Below are positions 34,801 through 46,048 of a stretch of 64,000 nt of DNA, piece by piece; within the stretch, counting starts at the first letter, position 1, and every line of letters begins with the position of its first letter. Source of the stretch: Monarcha castaneiventris obscurior (taxonomy: Eukaryota > Chordata > Aves > Passeriformes > Monarchidae); NCBI GenBank assembly GCA_026261815.1, contig JAMPIT010000575.1, positions 38,045,501 through 38,109,500 of the forward strand, in the 5' to 3' direction. Below the pieces are notes generated by a model, which saw only the letters and a program-made list of their open reading frames with translations, made no database searches and was not told where the DNA came from. A program made the position numbers and the translations under genes.

Positions 34801-36694
34801 AGCCACCAAAAATAGAAGCGATGGGTGAATTACAACCTGACTTCACTGTATTTGAGATCTGTAGCAGAATTCACTAACTCTGCCGGTCAGGGTAAGGGAG
34901 GAGAGTTCAAGAAACCAGTTCAATTCCCAGGCCCTCATCAAATGGGACAAAAAGGGATTTAGGCTTTTTTCCAAGATAACATTCTTGGGCTTCTCCCTCC
35001 ATGACCATTGTCATACTCATGCTGCCCAGTCCCCCTGCAGGAACATCAAGCTTTCCAGGCAGCTCAGTGCATCCTCAGCTGAGCTGTGGTCTGCTGTTCA
35101 GCCTGTGTGCAGGAGAGACTAACCAGAGCTGTGAAAACGAGGTTTGTGCCAGCTACAGAAACAGAACAGCCGGGAACCTCTGGTAATCGCTGCAAATTGT
35201 TCCAATTGTTTTCTGCTCCATGTGTTTATTTAAAGGCCTTTCCCACTGTTTCTGACCAGACAGGAGCTGAGTCTCTCCCCTCAGTGACCCTTTCATGTTT
35301 TTATAGAGGGTTTGCTTTGAATATGTGATTGCAAGGTAAATGTAACAAAAAGCGAATTTAAATCTTTCCATTAAATGATTTGCAAACACTTTCTATCCTT
35401 ATCGGCATGCAAAGCTAAAAAAGGCAGTGCAGTATCTAACCATTCAAAAATATTTTTAGTAGGCAGTGTGCCTAGATCACCTGAACTGGTCTAATCCAAC
35501 AGAGCTGCACCAGGCTGGAGAGCAAATATCACACCCGCTTGCAGCGTCCTACGCAAGGCCACTGCGCTCTGCTGCTTGCAAAACCAGCCCTTCACACCCA
35601 GTGGAACACGCACCCAGGAGAAGAGGGTCCCGGGGCTGCTCAGAGCACACTGAGCTTGCTGTCCTGGCATGCTGCTCTACTCCAAAGTATTTGCCTGGCC
35701 AAGAGTCAAAGTGGGAAGTGCAGCTCTGTGTACCAGACCTGGCCGTGGCAACGCAGCTGGGCCTGCGGTGTGCTGGGCAGTGAGCTGGGGAAAAAAAAGG
35801 CTGGCAGCGAGGGGCCTCCACACAGGAGCTCTAAACTAGGGGAACAGCTCTAAAACTGAACTCCAAAACTCTGAAACTCTGAAACCCTGGGAACTGTTTC
35901 TCCACCCTTTGGTGTCCTGCTTGTGCGTCACTTTCGTTGGTGGAGTGCTGTGACCAAACCAAACTCCCCGGTGGCACTGCCACCCCAGGCCCCAGGAGAG
36001 GGTAGGGTTGGCAGCAGCCTCCTTCAGCCCCCTCCGGGAGCGGACCGGACTGCTCCGTGCGTGCTACCGCATCCCCAATCACTCCCGTGGGGTGCTGGGG
36101 TGGAACGCACCTTCCCTCTTCCCCGCCACGTTTCCCAGCGTGTGCCCAGCGTTCCCCGACGCCCCTCGGGCTGATTAACCGGGCTCGTTTTCCCCTCCAC
36201 GCCGTGTCCCCTCGGTGGCAGGAAAAGCGGCGGGGGCACGGCGGCTGCTGGGGCCGCCCCTGCCGGGAGCGGGCGTGCGGCCGGGGCGTGGGGCCCTCCC
36301 CCGCGGCCCCGCGGGTCCCGCTCGGCTCCCCCGCTCCCTCCGAGCAGCAGGAGCGGGGACGAGCCTGCCCGGACCATGCGCAGCCCTCAGCGAGCAGCGA
36401 TCCCTGCCTGAGTCTAGGTACGTCCCGCTGCCCTCCCCTGCCGAGCCGCTCGGGTTGCGGACGGGCTGGGCAGAGCGCAGAGCGGGGGTCGGCGGGCGCT
36501 CCGCACCGCCCCGCAGGCGCCGGGAGCGGGGCTGAGCCGGGGCATCGCAGCAGGAGGAGAAAGGGCCGGGGGAGGGAGCGGGGAGACAGGGACGGAGTCG
36601 GACACTTACTCTGCAGAGCCCACCCGGCGGCCAGGCAGAGGGTGACGGTCCCCACGACGACGCCCCGGCCTCGGCAGCCCTGCGGCGGTCTCAT
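31425..36694 (-). CDS. VSTM5: V-set and transmembrane domain-containing protein 5, 4 coding exons
   Basis: This encodes 199 aa; human is 200. It is a single-pass neuronal membrane glycoprotein that promotes filopodia, dendrite outgrowth and spine formation. Exons on the - strand: 36,610-36,694, 33,209-33,538, 32,968-33,108 and 31,425-31,468. All are GT-AG and phase 1 throughout. Exon 1 gives a signal peptide with a hydrophobic core and a cleavage region near WALQ. Exon 2 is one V-type Ig domain with NATV and NIST glycosylation sites, a B-strand SVEYSC and an F-strand RDAGYYFVTV. Exon 3 gives a stalk (IIYEDLHF) and a membrane helix at about residues 147-170. The last exon is only 44 bases and encodes STTEEIELETIEC, matching the human tail STTEEIELEDVEC. 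The F-strand position where most V-sets have cysteine is not cysteine, as in human. Confidence 0.97.
31469..32967 (-). other. VSTM5 intron 3
   Basis: Apart from the ATATGT microsatellite I see no exon or clear mobile element here. Confidence 0.5.
31795..31858 (+). repeat. (ATATGT)10 microsatellite
   Basis: There are ten perfect ATATGT units at 31,795-31,854, followed by ATAT. The array lies inside VSTM5 intron 3. It is very regular, so probably length-variable between individuals. Confidence 0.97.
33539..36609 (-). other. VSTM5 intron 1
   Basis: A 3-kb intron. Its right-hand 700 bases belong to the CpG island. On the + strand a strong donor-like site (GTCTAG then GTACGT) lies at about 36,416-36,423, which could serve an antisense transcript. 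No coding exon is visible. Confidence 0.45.
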
Positions 36695-37080
36695 CAGCGG
36701 GAAGCCGATGCCCCAGGGGCTGCATTTAAGTGGCTGGGCCGGCCGGAGCGGCCCGGCCCCGGGGGCTGCCTGCCCCAGGCCTCTCCCTCGCTCCTCTTCC
36801 TCCTCCTCCTCCTCCCGCTCCCGCCGCGGCTGCTCCCAGCTCCCCCCCGCCGCGGCCCCCGGGCGCTGCCCCGCTCACACCCGCGATCCTCCGAGCCGCG
36901 CTGGAGATGCAATTGGCTGAGGAAGGCGAGGCGCTGCCCGGCCGCCGGACATCGCCCAGCCGCGGAATGAGCGCGATGGGCGGCCGCCGAGCCGCGCAGC
37001 CCTGCCGATGCCCTGCCGATGCCCGGCCGGAGCCTGGAGCCGGGAGCCGAGCCCGGGATCGGGACACCTGGCCGAGGAGG
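35900..37080 (-). promoter_or_regulatory. VSTM5 CpG-island promoter
   Basis: A CpG-rich block flanks and contains VSTM5 exon 1 (start codon at 36,694 on the - strand). It includes (TCC)n-rich sequence near 36,795-36,815. GC content falls sharply on both sides. This is the expected promoter type for a neuronally regulated gene with a CpG island. Confidence 0.75.
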
Positions 37081-39317
37081 CTGGTTTTAAGTGTGGTTTG
37101 GCAAGGGAAATTTCACTTCGGGGTGTTCAAACGGACTTCTTTGCTCCAAGAAGTCTGGTGATGCTGCAGGTGAGACGGGGAATGGGGAGGAGGGTTGGAC
37201 AGCAGCATCTCTGTATCCCCAGGGATCATCTCAGACGACCACGCTGGAAAATTAACCCGGTTCCCATCCCACTGTACCCAACACATGCACTAGGTGGTCC
37301 TCTCTGCCTTCTATTGTCGTCCAGAGGAGGTCCCAGCAATGCTTGTACTTCTTTCAGAGAGCACCGGACAGTGTCAGATAGCGGGAAACATGATTAGAAA
37401 ACGTGAGAGTGTCCCAGTCCTGAAAATTCATCCTTGCACAGAGGCATCCTTGTATATGGCTACCAGGAGCCATATACACCCCCAGGAGAGCTGCCCCTCT
37501 GACCAGGGAAAGAGTTACACACTAGATCAGACCTTTTGCAGATTTTCTATTCTCTTTCTTGCGTTTCCCTCTCCTCAAGTTTTCTTTAGCAGAGTGTGGA
37601 TTAAAGAGAGACGTTTCAGCGTGCTGGTCAGCACAGGCTCCTCCGGGTGAGTGGGAGGAGAGGGCGATCACCCGGGCGACGAGGCACAGCTGGGATCTGC
37701 CAGAGCTGCCTGCCCTGAGCAGCCATGCACTGAGCACTGTACTGAGAACACTGCACTGTACTGAATAATGCAGGTTTCCTTACGGACTGGCTGGCTGTGA
37801 GGAGAGCAGGGGCATCCCACGGGGGTCTGGGGGGCTGAAGCACAGCACTGGGCAGGGGGGCTGAGCAGGAGTGAGGCTTGCACAGGGCTCAGCTGCAGGG
37901 GACCCGCTCACACTGGGGCTTTCCAACCAAGTGTGGTGCTGTCCTGTGGTGCCATGCTCTACATGGCATTACAGCTTCTTTCATGCACATCTCCGAGGGC
38001 ACTTCTAGGACTTAAGGCAGGCCTTGACAAGAGAGAGTGCAATCTGCATGGGCTTTTGTTCAGATGCAAAAAAATCTCCAGCTTCCCTAACCTCTGGTGC
38101 ATCTCTTGAAGCTTCAGTGATGATACTCAGATGAAGGGGCAGGGGAAGAGAGGTAAGTGAGGACATAATGCCCAGATATTTGAACCCACGTAGGTTTTGC
38201 AGCCTGCCGTTGTGCTGGGGTTGCCTGGAAGTGTGTTTGTACTCAGTCTGCAGAGGCAGGCCATGAAGGGCTTCCCTTCCACCTCTTCTGTCTAAGCTGC
38301 TCCTGTGCTTTGCCAAATCCCCTCTGCTGCATCAGGCTAACATTGTGCCTGGGTGTCCCTGCCGAAAATGTAATTGCATGAAAAGGTGTGTAGTACCTCC
38401 CCTGGGAGAGATTCCATTAGACAAAGTTTCTTCCTGATCCCATCACTTCATGGCAGTTTTATTCCTCAAAGCATTAAAGAAGGTCTGATGATGATGTGAC
38501 TTTATGTCATTTTCCTTTTTATTTCTTTCAGCCTTTATTTAAATTATTTTTGAGCTCCTGGCCCAGTGACCTATTTTGGCAGCCCAACATATGAGCTATA
38601 TTCTCATGTAAAATTAATTGAACCTTGCATATGTTAAATGCATCACACTGGTTGCATTGAGTAAATGCACTCTATTGGAAAGACGGATGATAGTAATGAA
38701 ATTGAAATCCAGGCTTGGAGCTCCTCTCAAATTTTGGCACTTTTGATCCAATAGGTCAAACATTCAGTCCTGTGATAAAAAAGAAGTCCTGTGTTTGTGT
38801 TCAGCATCAATAACCAACAGCAAAGAACTTTTGCATTCCTTCTTTTAAAAGGGAAAATTATAAAATATCTGGAGGTTGGGGGTTTTTTTAATATAAACTG
38901 CACCTCAAGAAAAACATATCACAAAATGCTGAGCATTAAGAAAGCATTTAATCGAGCTATTATAAACCATACTTATTTGAGAGCTGGCTGATTCCTCTCT
39001 CCCTGAGAGCCCCTTGGAAGCAATTCTTCCTCCTTCTGTGCTGCAAACATCCCCTGTGGATGGAGGAGGTTTCTCTTAGGCAGAAATGCATTGGGTGCTG
39101 AACAGCAGTGCTGGGTGAGCGCTGGGCAGGGTGGGGGCTCTTGGCAAGGCAGGGGAGCAGCAGAGGGCAGGGGCAATTTTCAGGGCAGGCTTCTTGCCTG
39201 CAGCCTGTGGAGGAGTGTGGCCATAGTGAGCTGCACCATGGGGGCTGGTGCTGGGGGCTGTGGGGTACAGCCCCATCAACAAGTGACTGTGGAGAGAAGC
39301 CCTTGGCTTCAAGGAAT

Positions 39318-39490
39318 CATGGAATCATTTCGGCTGGAAGAGATCATCAAGCCAACCATTAACCCAGCACTGCCAAGTCCGCTACTAAACCGTGTCCAGA
39401 AGCACCATCTCTACATGTGTTTTAAATACCTCCAGAAGGTGACTCCACCACTTCCCTGGGCAGCCTGTTCAAGTGTTTGACAGCTCTCAG
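39318..39490 (-). mobile_element. CR1 3'-end fragment, inverted
   Basis: 'aatcatggaatcatttcggctggaagagatcatcaagccaacc' is the inverted 3' end of a CR1 subfamily. It is followed by the 'ccatgtccagaagcacc...cctccagaaggtgactccaccacttccctgggcagcctgttc' block in diverged form. It is truncated after about 170 bases. Confidence 0.85.
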
Positions 39491-41579
39491 AGAATCAGTT
39501 TTTAGTAATATCCTCTGGCATAACCTGAGGTCATTTCCTCTTGTACTGATGATGGCTGGATTATTGATTAGCAACCAATCTAACTGAATTTAACCTTGAT
39601 GCTTGACCCCTCTGAGTCCCCCCAGTACCTTCCTGCTGCCCAGCACCACAAAGGCAAGGGGGGATGAGCTTCAGCAGATATCTCCTGCTGTTGGGAGTTT
39701 GAAGAGGTTGCTGTGGACAAGCTGGTGTGTGGATCCTGGGCTTTGGTGCTTGGGCATCAGTGCAAGCCTTCAGCAGGGGAGCTGTTTCTGCCAAGTGAGT
39801 GAAGGGATGGACCCTGCCTGGGTCTTCTGCAGGATTTGGTAGCTAACTCAGGGTAACTTTACAGAAAAGCCAGATTGAAGTGTTACTCCTAATTTTGCTT
39901 ACCTTGGCATATTCATGATGTATTTTCCTAACAAAGTCCTTTATTAAAATCCTGTCCAATGGCATTCAGATGAAGCTAATGATATGCCATTCCAGGTTGT
40001 AGATTTTTCATCCATTAATGCTGCTCTTCTGGTTTTATTTTTCTCTGCTTGTCAGACAGCAATTCTAGGAAACACAAGTGTATCAAGCAATATAATACAC
40101 CCTGTAAAAAAATAGGTTGTCTTTGTTTAATTACAAAGTGGCCTTAAACTACCAGACTCTGGGAATGACTTACAAGGTCTGTAAAAGATTTAGTTTGCCA
40201 TTCCTACCCCACTGTAAGCACCTGCAGATTTTATTGCTACATGCTCTGTATTTTAAGTATCCCTTCCCTTTGCTTATTTCCATTATTTTAAATGTTTTTT
40301 TCCTTTCTTCTCTTTCCCAGATGTGAGGCGACAGTCTCTCAAGTTTGTCTGGAGGGCCTGATTTCTCTTTCTGGTGCCATTAATAATGGAACAAAACCAC
40401 ATTAACAATTGCAACAACAGCCAGATAGGAGCCAGAAAGCTCCTTTTGCTCTCTAATGCACTGCACGGAAGTGCTTTATACAGAGGGTTTGCATTTTTTT
40501 TTCCTCACCCTTTTGCACTGATGTCTTTTTTGGACTTGATAAAATGCTTGACCTTGTCTTTTCCTGAAGAAAAGAAAAAACCACCAGAGTTAAAATATTC
40601 AAAGAGATTACAGACCTGAGATAGCCCTTTAGAGGTAATTTCATCCTGCAAGAAACCATAGGAGAAAACTCAGCAAAAAATGTTAACAGTGAATGCAGGG
40701 CATTGCATCTGCCTGGTCAGATGGGCTGCAGAGGCTGCTCATCATTGCCTTGAGATGCTTTTGGTTGATGATGCAGTGAGCTGGGAAACAGCTGGCAGAG
40801 AGCAGGAGAGAGCTGCAGGCTTCCAAAGAAGCAAAGAAATGTGCACCTGGCACAGGAGTAGTCAAAAAATAGGTAATATCCTGCTGGCCCCTCCTCTTTC
40901 ACATGAGGTTGGTCGTCCGGGCTTAGCTTATTCTGGTCTTCTGGAAGTGAGAAGAACATTTGTTGTGAGGTCTTGCTGTGTGAAAAACATTCCTTCCATT
41001 TGTAGAAGATGAAAAAGGATTTTTCAGCATCTGAAGTAGAACCTGGTGAAATTTGCCCTTTGTATGTCAATGGTTTCTTCTTGCCTTTTATTTTTTCAGC
41101 AGAGGCACAGTACAAAAAGCCCCTTTCTTACCTTAAATCAATCAATAGCTGTAAGAGGAAAGATAAGGGGCAGTTTTGGTCTGTCATCATTCTTCCACTT
41201 TTTAAGCAATCTAGACTGCCCGAGTCTCCTTGTGGATTTGGTCTGTGGGTTTGCAGGTTAGAGGAACAGGGGAAAAAATCAAATGATGCAGAAATGTTTA
41301 TCTGAGAGCACACAGATGCTTAGTAGAAGGGAGACATTTGGAAACAGCTTTTATCAAATGGGAGGTGCTCAAAGCACACCTTTGAGTGGGGATGGCTGGC
41401 ATTATCCTGTGGGGTGCTGTTGTGGCAGTAAGTATCTTCCAAGACAATACATCCTCCTTCTGTATTCACAGAGTGGAATATCCTCATGTTCTTTCAATAG
41501 GAAACCGAAGCACAAAGTTGCTTTTTTTCTAGGAAGTTTATGTCAAAACAGAGAAAAGAATTCCTCACTGTCTTGAGTC

Positions 41580-42125
41580 TCTGAGGTGGTCTTTATCCTA
41601 CCTCTCTGAGAAACCTGTTCCAGTATTTCACCCCCTCACTGTAAAAATTTTCTTCCTTATTCCTTTCCAGTTCCAACTGCTCCTTGGCCTTTGTCACCCT
41701 ATATTTACCCTCTCTCCCTGTACTCTTCCCAGGATCCCTGTTCCTGCTCCACTGCCTGTGCATTTCCTTCTTGCCCTTTAGCTTCTCTAGCAGGTCTCAA
41801 CTCAACCATGGTGGTCTCTTGCCTTCCTTTCCTTATTTCTTATACCTGGGGATTGAGAACTCTTATGCTCTATGAAAAATGTCCTTTAAGATCTCCCAGC
41901 TGTCTTCTGCTCCCTTGCCCCTGAGGGCAGTTTTCCATGGGGGTCCTATTGACTAACTCTTTGAAGGATTGGAAGTTTTTCTTCCTAAAATTCAGGGTCC
42001 TGATCTTATTCTTTGCCTGGCCTTTATCCCTTAGGATGTGAACTCCACTAGTGCGTTATCACTGCAGCCCAGGCTGCCTCCAGTCTTGATGTCACTGATT
42101 AACTCAACTTGTATTGTGGGGGTAA
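41580..42125 (-). mobile_element. CR1 fragment with internal deletion, inverted
   Basis: Read on the - strand, 42,125-42,030 encodes the end of the CR1 ORF2 endonuclease (GGSLGCSDNALVEF). It continues through the linker before the RT (TLNF, FKELV, later a WEEYRE-type block near 41,720). Near 41,670 it switches directly to the CR1 3' region, with 'cagtgagggggtgaaatactggaacaggtttctcagagagg' on the - strand. The whole RT domain is missing. Stops are present. Confidence 0.8.
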
Positions 42126-42430
42126 AATTAAAGTCAAATAATAATGCAACTCCCATTAAGTAAAAAGAATTATGTTCCACTTTGGACACCAGAAGGTCAG
42201 TCATTCATCCAACCCTCCACCTCACATCAATGCCCCAAGTTACTGTCTATTGGTTAGTGTTGTACCATACAAAGAATATATGAGAGGAGCCTTTATCATA
42301 TGGAAGATCCATATGACCATTTTCCAAGTTTCTAGTTCAACTTTTCTGACCCATGATATTTTTCACTGTTGTTCATTAGCAGTATAAATATTTTCAATTG
42401 CAGAATTCAGAAAAGTGAATGGCGCTTTTC

Positions 42431-42504
42431 TGTCTATCCACTGTGTGCAGAATGAAAAAATCCACTATCTGCACACAGTCTGTCCACTGTGTGCAGAATG
42501 AAAA
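42431..42504 (+). repeat. Short direct repeats with an inverted core
   Basis: ATCCACTGTGTGCAGAATGAAAA occurs at about 42,436-42,458. A near copy (GTCCACTGTGTGCAG...) lies at 42,482-42,504. Between them, CTGCACACAG at 42,469-42,478 is the exact inverse of CTGTGTGCAG in both copies, so a hairpin can form with either side. Confidence 0.85.
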
Positions 42505-45439
42505 CAATATCAAAAAGGGGCAAGTGCAAAAGGGTTTCTTGTGTCTTCCTTTTTTTCCTCCTCTTTTTTTCCCCTTTTTTCTCTCCATTGCTCTCCATTA
42601 CCAGAATAGCACAAGCTTTTTTCATCTCAAATCCTGGGATGCCCCAGGTGCTCAAGCCTGTCTCTCATCTCTGATTTGATCACTGTCCTAAGATGCAGGT
42701 GTATTGATATGTACAGACTGGGCAACAAGTAAAAATAAACATGAGCAATAATTAAGAAAAGCAATAATTAAGCATGATTAAATTGCTCTAGTTGAAATGC
42801 ATCATTTAAATATTCACACTTCAGTCTCAACCGCACTTTTTATGTGGATCACCTGAACAGCTCTCCAATTCATTTGGCCTAAATTTGGTGCAAAGTATTT
42901 ACTTTGACCTGCCCTGTCAACACAGCTGAGTCCTCATGGGGTCTGAGCTGCCAAAACCAGAACTCTTTTTTTCTACCCCTGACTAGGCTCACTCTGGGTT
43001 TGCTGAAGCAGGGGTTGCCACAGGGTCTCATCAGAGAGCTGGGCTTGATGATCCTCGCTGCAGGCAACCTCCTTGTCTGTGCTGGTTCCTGTGTCTGGAC
43101 ACAGCACCTGCACGGTGGATGGGAATACAGAGCACTGAAGTGAATAGAGCCAAGCCCATCTGGCCCTGCAGAACAGCTGCTGAAGCATGTCAGGCATGTG
43201 CCCCTTCAAATAATGGCTGTGGTTGAGCAATGGTGGTGTAATTATGGTGTCTCCCATGCAAACAAGTGAGGGTGGCTCAGGGCAGTCACTGCTCAGACCC
43301 TTGCACAGGCACAGTGGGTGGTTTCCCCCCTGGAGCACCCCACACAGACATCACAACACCAATTACAGCCTTGGCCTTACACCCCACCTCAGCCTAGGTG
43401 TGTGGAGGACTTAGGAACAGCTTCCAACACACCAGAGATAGGAACTTGATTTTTCAGTGCAAGATGGGTGGGCAGCTGTTGGAGGAGGTAATGCAGCACC
43501 ATCACTGAGAGAAGGAGACCTTCTTCCCTCATCTGGGAACAGACAGCTTGGTGTCCATTATACAGAGAATCTGCTGATGAATGAGCCAGTTTAGATTTAG
43601 AAATACAAATCACACTGCAGTCTTGACTCCTTATGGTTGGAGTTCAAGGGTGGCAAGTAGGGCTCTGAACAATGTCAGCGTTAAGATAAGAGTGGCAGTG
43701 GTTACCTCAGTGGTAACCAATTGCTCATCTCCAGCAGGGCTAGGAGAAGTAAGGAACAAACAACATCACTGGTATTTGTCAGTCTGAGCTCTGGGCTGGA
43801 CATCAGATACCCTGGGGCTACACTGAATGGATTCCTCTTAAAACAGAGGGATAACTTTCAGAAAAGCTTCCACTTTCACTGTAGCATTTTCAGTGATGAC
43901 AAATCCACCTCAGTCCTTGCCAACTTGCTCTATTTAATGGACTTTACATTTAAAATGCTGAGCCTCATTTGTAATCTTAATTTGTCTAGTTTTTACTTCC
44001 AGGCACTGGCTGTTGTCATAAACCCACCTGTGAGGAAAAAAGAAGAGACAAAGTAGCAGGAGCATGCACTGGGTAAGATTGATCTCATAAAAATCTCGAC
44101 ATTGCAGTGCATAGCCTCACTCAGACCTTCTTTGAGGATAACACAGCCAAGAGCTGGTTTTAGGCTGTGATACCCTTGATTAGGGTACCTGCATTAGATT
44201 GTCCATGAGCCCACACTGACCTGCAGCTCGTTTGACCAGCTGAGCTCCTCATTGCCCACCCAGTCACTGGTGAGTGCAGCTCCATAGCACGATGCCAAGA
44301 ATCAACCTCCCTAGAGGTTCTGATGCTGGATGATAATTTCCTACTTGTAATTACATTTCCAACCTGTCAGTTAGCCAGTTGTTAATCTACCTAATGTACA
44401 TGGTATCGATTTCTCATTGTTCTTCTTTCTTAATCAAATTTCAGTCCGATACCATCTCAGATACTCTGCAGATGAACTATAAAAATGTCAAAGAAAAGCA
44501 AGACAATGGAAGCCTCAGGGCATCTCAGTGGATCCTGCCAGCCCAGGCAATAACAGAGTACTCCCCAGATGCTGGTGTTTGCTGCTTTATGTAGCAGCTG
44601 TCTAGGCTGAGAAAAGTTAATGAAAACTGAAACTGCACAGAGTCATTGACATGGATACTTCCAAGGGTCAAAGGAGGTAAATCCACATGTGGAGAGGTAA
44701 ACTTTGGCCCTCCAATGCCCAAGTGAATTTTTTATAAAGGGGGGAAAGAAAAATAAAGTAATACTGAACTGGAGGCTGTAACCCATGAACAGAATGGCTT
44801 CATGGGAGCTCGGTCACCATTCCCCATGCTAGCAACACCTCAAGGACCTTGGGTCTGTCTGACTGGAACAACTAGGCATTTGGGCATTAAATATAGGACA
44901 GAATTACTTTTGTATTTATTTTACTTGCAGCTAATTGCTTCCAAAACTTTGTCTGACCTTGATGAATGTTTTCTTTCTAAGCTTGCTGGGGGTGTTCTGA
45001 GGAGAGAGTCGCGTAAGGATGAAAAATGGTAAACATTCATGAGAGTTACACTAATTGTGTCTTTGCCACTTTCCTCTCTTCACACAAAGCAGAGCACTTT
45101 TAGTGGTATGAAATTTAGGAAAGCTTTGCAAGGGCCAAGTATGGCTGAGTATGCCAGGTACCCCTGACAGCACTGAGACTTTCATGTTTGAAGTTGCTGT
45201 GAGTTTCTGTGGTGACGCTGGGTGGTAACATGGTGGCAGTGGTGACACTCTTCAGCAATGTCCTTTGCTGCTCTCTCAGGAAGCTGCGGATCTATTGCCT
45301 GCCATGCCAAGCCTGTTAGCACAGAAAGGCTTTAATGTCAAACTTTGGGTCTCTGCAGGGTAAAAGCAGGAGAAGTTGAGCACAAAAGTGGAGTGAAACG
45401 GTATCTCCAGATGTAGGCATTTGCCTGTCAGAGCTGCTT

Positions 45440-46048
45440 CGTGGGATGTATCCTGGGCTGCATCCAAAGCAGCGTGGCCAGCAGGGCAAGGGAGGGGATT
45501 CTGCCCCTCTGCTCTGCTCTGCTCTGGTGAGACCCCACCTGCAGTGCTGCATCCAGATCTGGGGTCCCCAGCACAGGAAAGATGCCCTGAGTGGGTCCAG
45601 AGGAGGCCACAAAGATGATCAGAGGGATGGAGCACCTCTCCTATAGAGACAGTCGGAGAGATTTGGGGTTGTTTATCCTGGAGAAAGGAAAGCTCCAGGG
45701 AGACCTCATTGTGGCTTGCCAGTACCTTAAGGGGGCTTGTAAAAAGGAGGGAAGAGGACTTTTTATATGAGCAGATCATGACAGGACAAGGAGAAATGGT
45801 TTTAAAATGAAAGAGGGTATATTTAGATTAGATAATAAATTCTTTACCTAAAGGTTGGTGAGGCACAGGAGCAAGTTGCCTGGAGAAGCTGTGGATGACC
45901 AATCCCTGAAAGTGTTCAAAGCCAGGTTGGATGGGGCCCTGAGCAACCTTACCTAGTAAGTGGCATCCCTGCCCATGGCAGGAGGCTTGGAACTAGATGA
46001 TCTTTAAGGTCCCTTCCAGGCCCTTAACATTCTATGGTTCTATGGTCA
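45440..46048 (+). mobile_element. CR1 3' portion, + strand
   Basis: About 600 bases of CR1 tail. It includes 'gtgagaccccacctgcagtgctgcatccagatctggggtcc', the 'gaggccacaaagatgatcagagggatggagcacctctcctat' block and 'ctggagaagctgtggatgacc'. The end is 'aggtcccttccaggcccttaacattctatggttctatgg', with two copies of the terminal octamer-like unit. It is the best-preserved CR1 3' end in the window and is 5'-truncated. Confidence 0.95.

Noticed and set aside
44330..44480. Segment 'ccagttgttaatctacctaatgtacatgg' resembling an ancient LINE/CR1-like amniote repeat
   Set aside because: The resemblance is from memory and short. I could not extend it enough to name a family.
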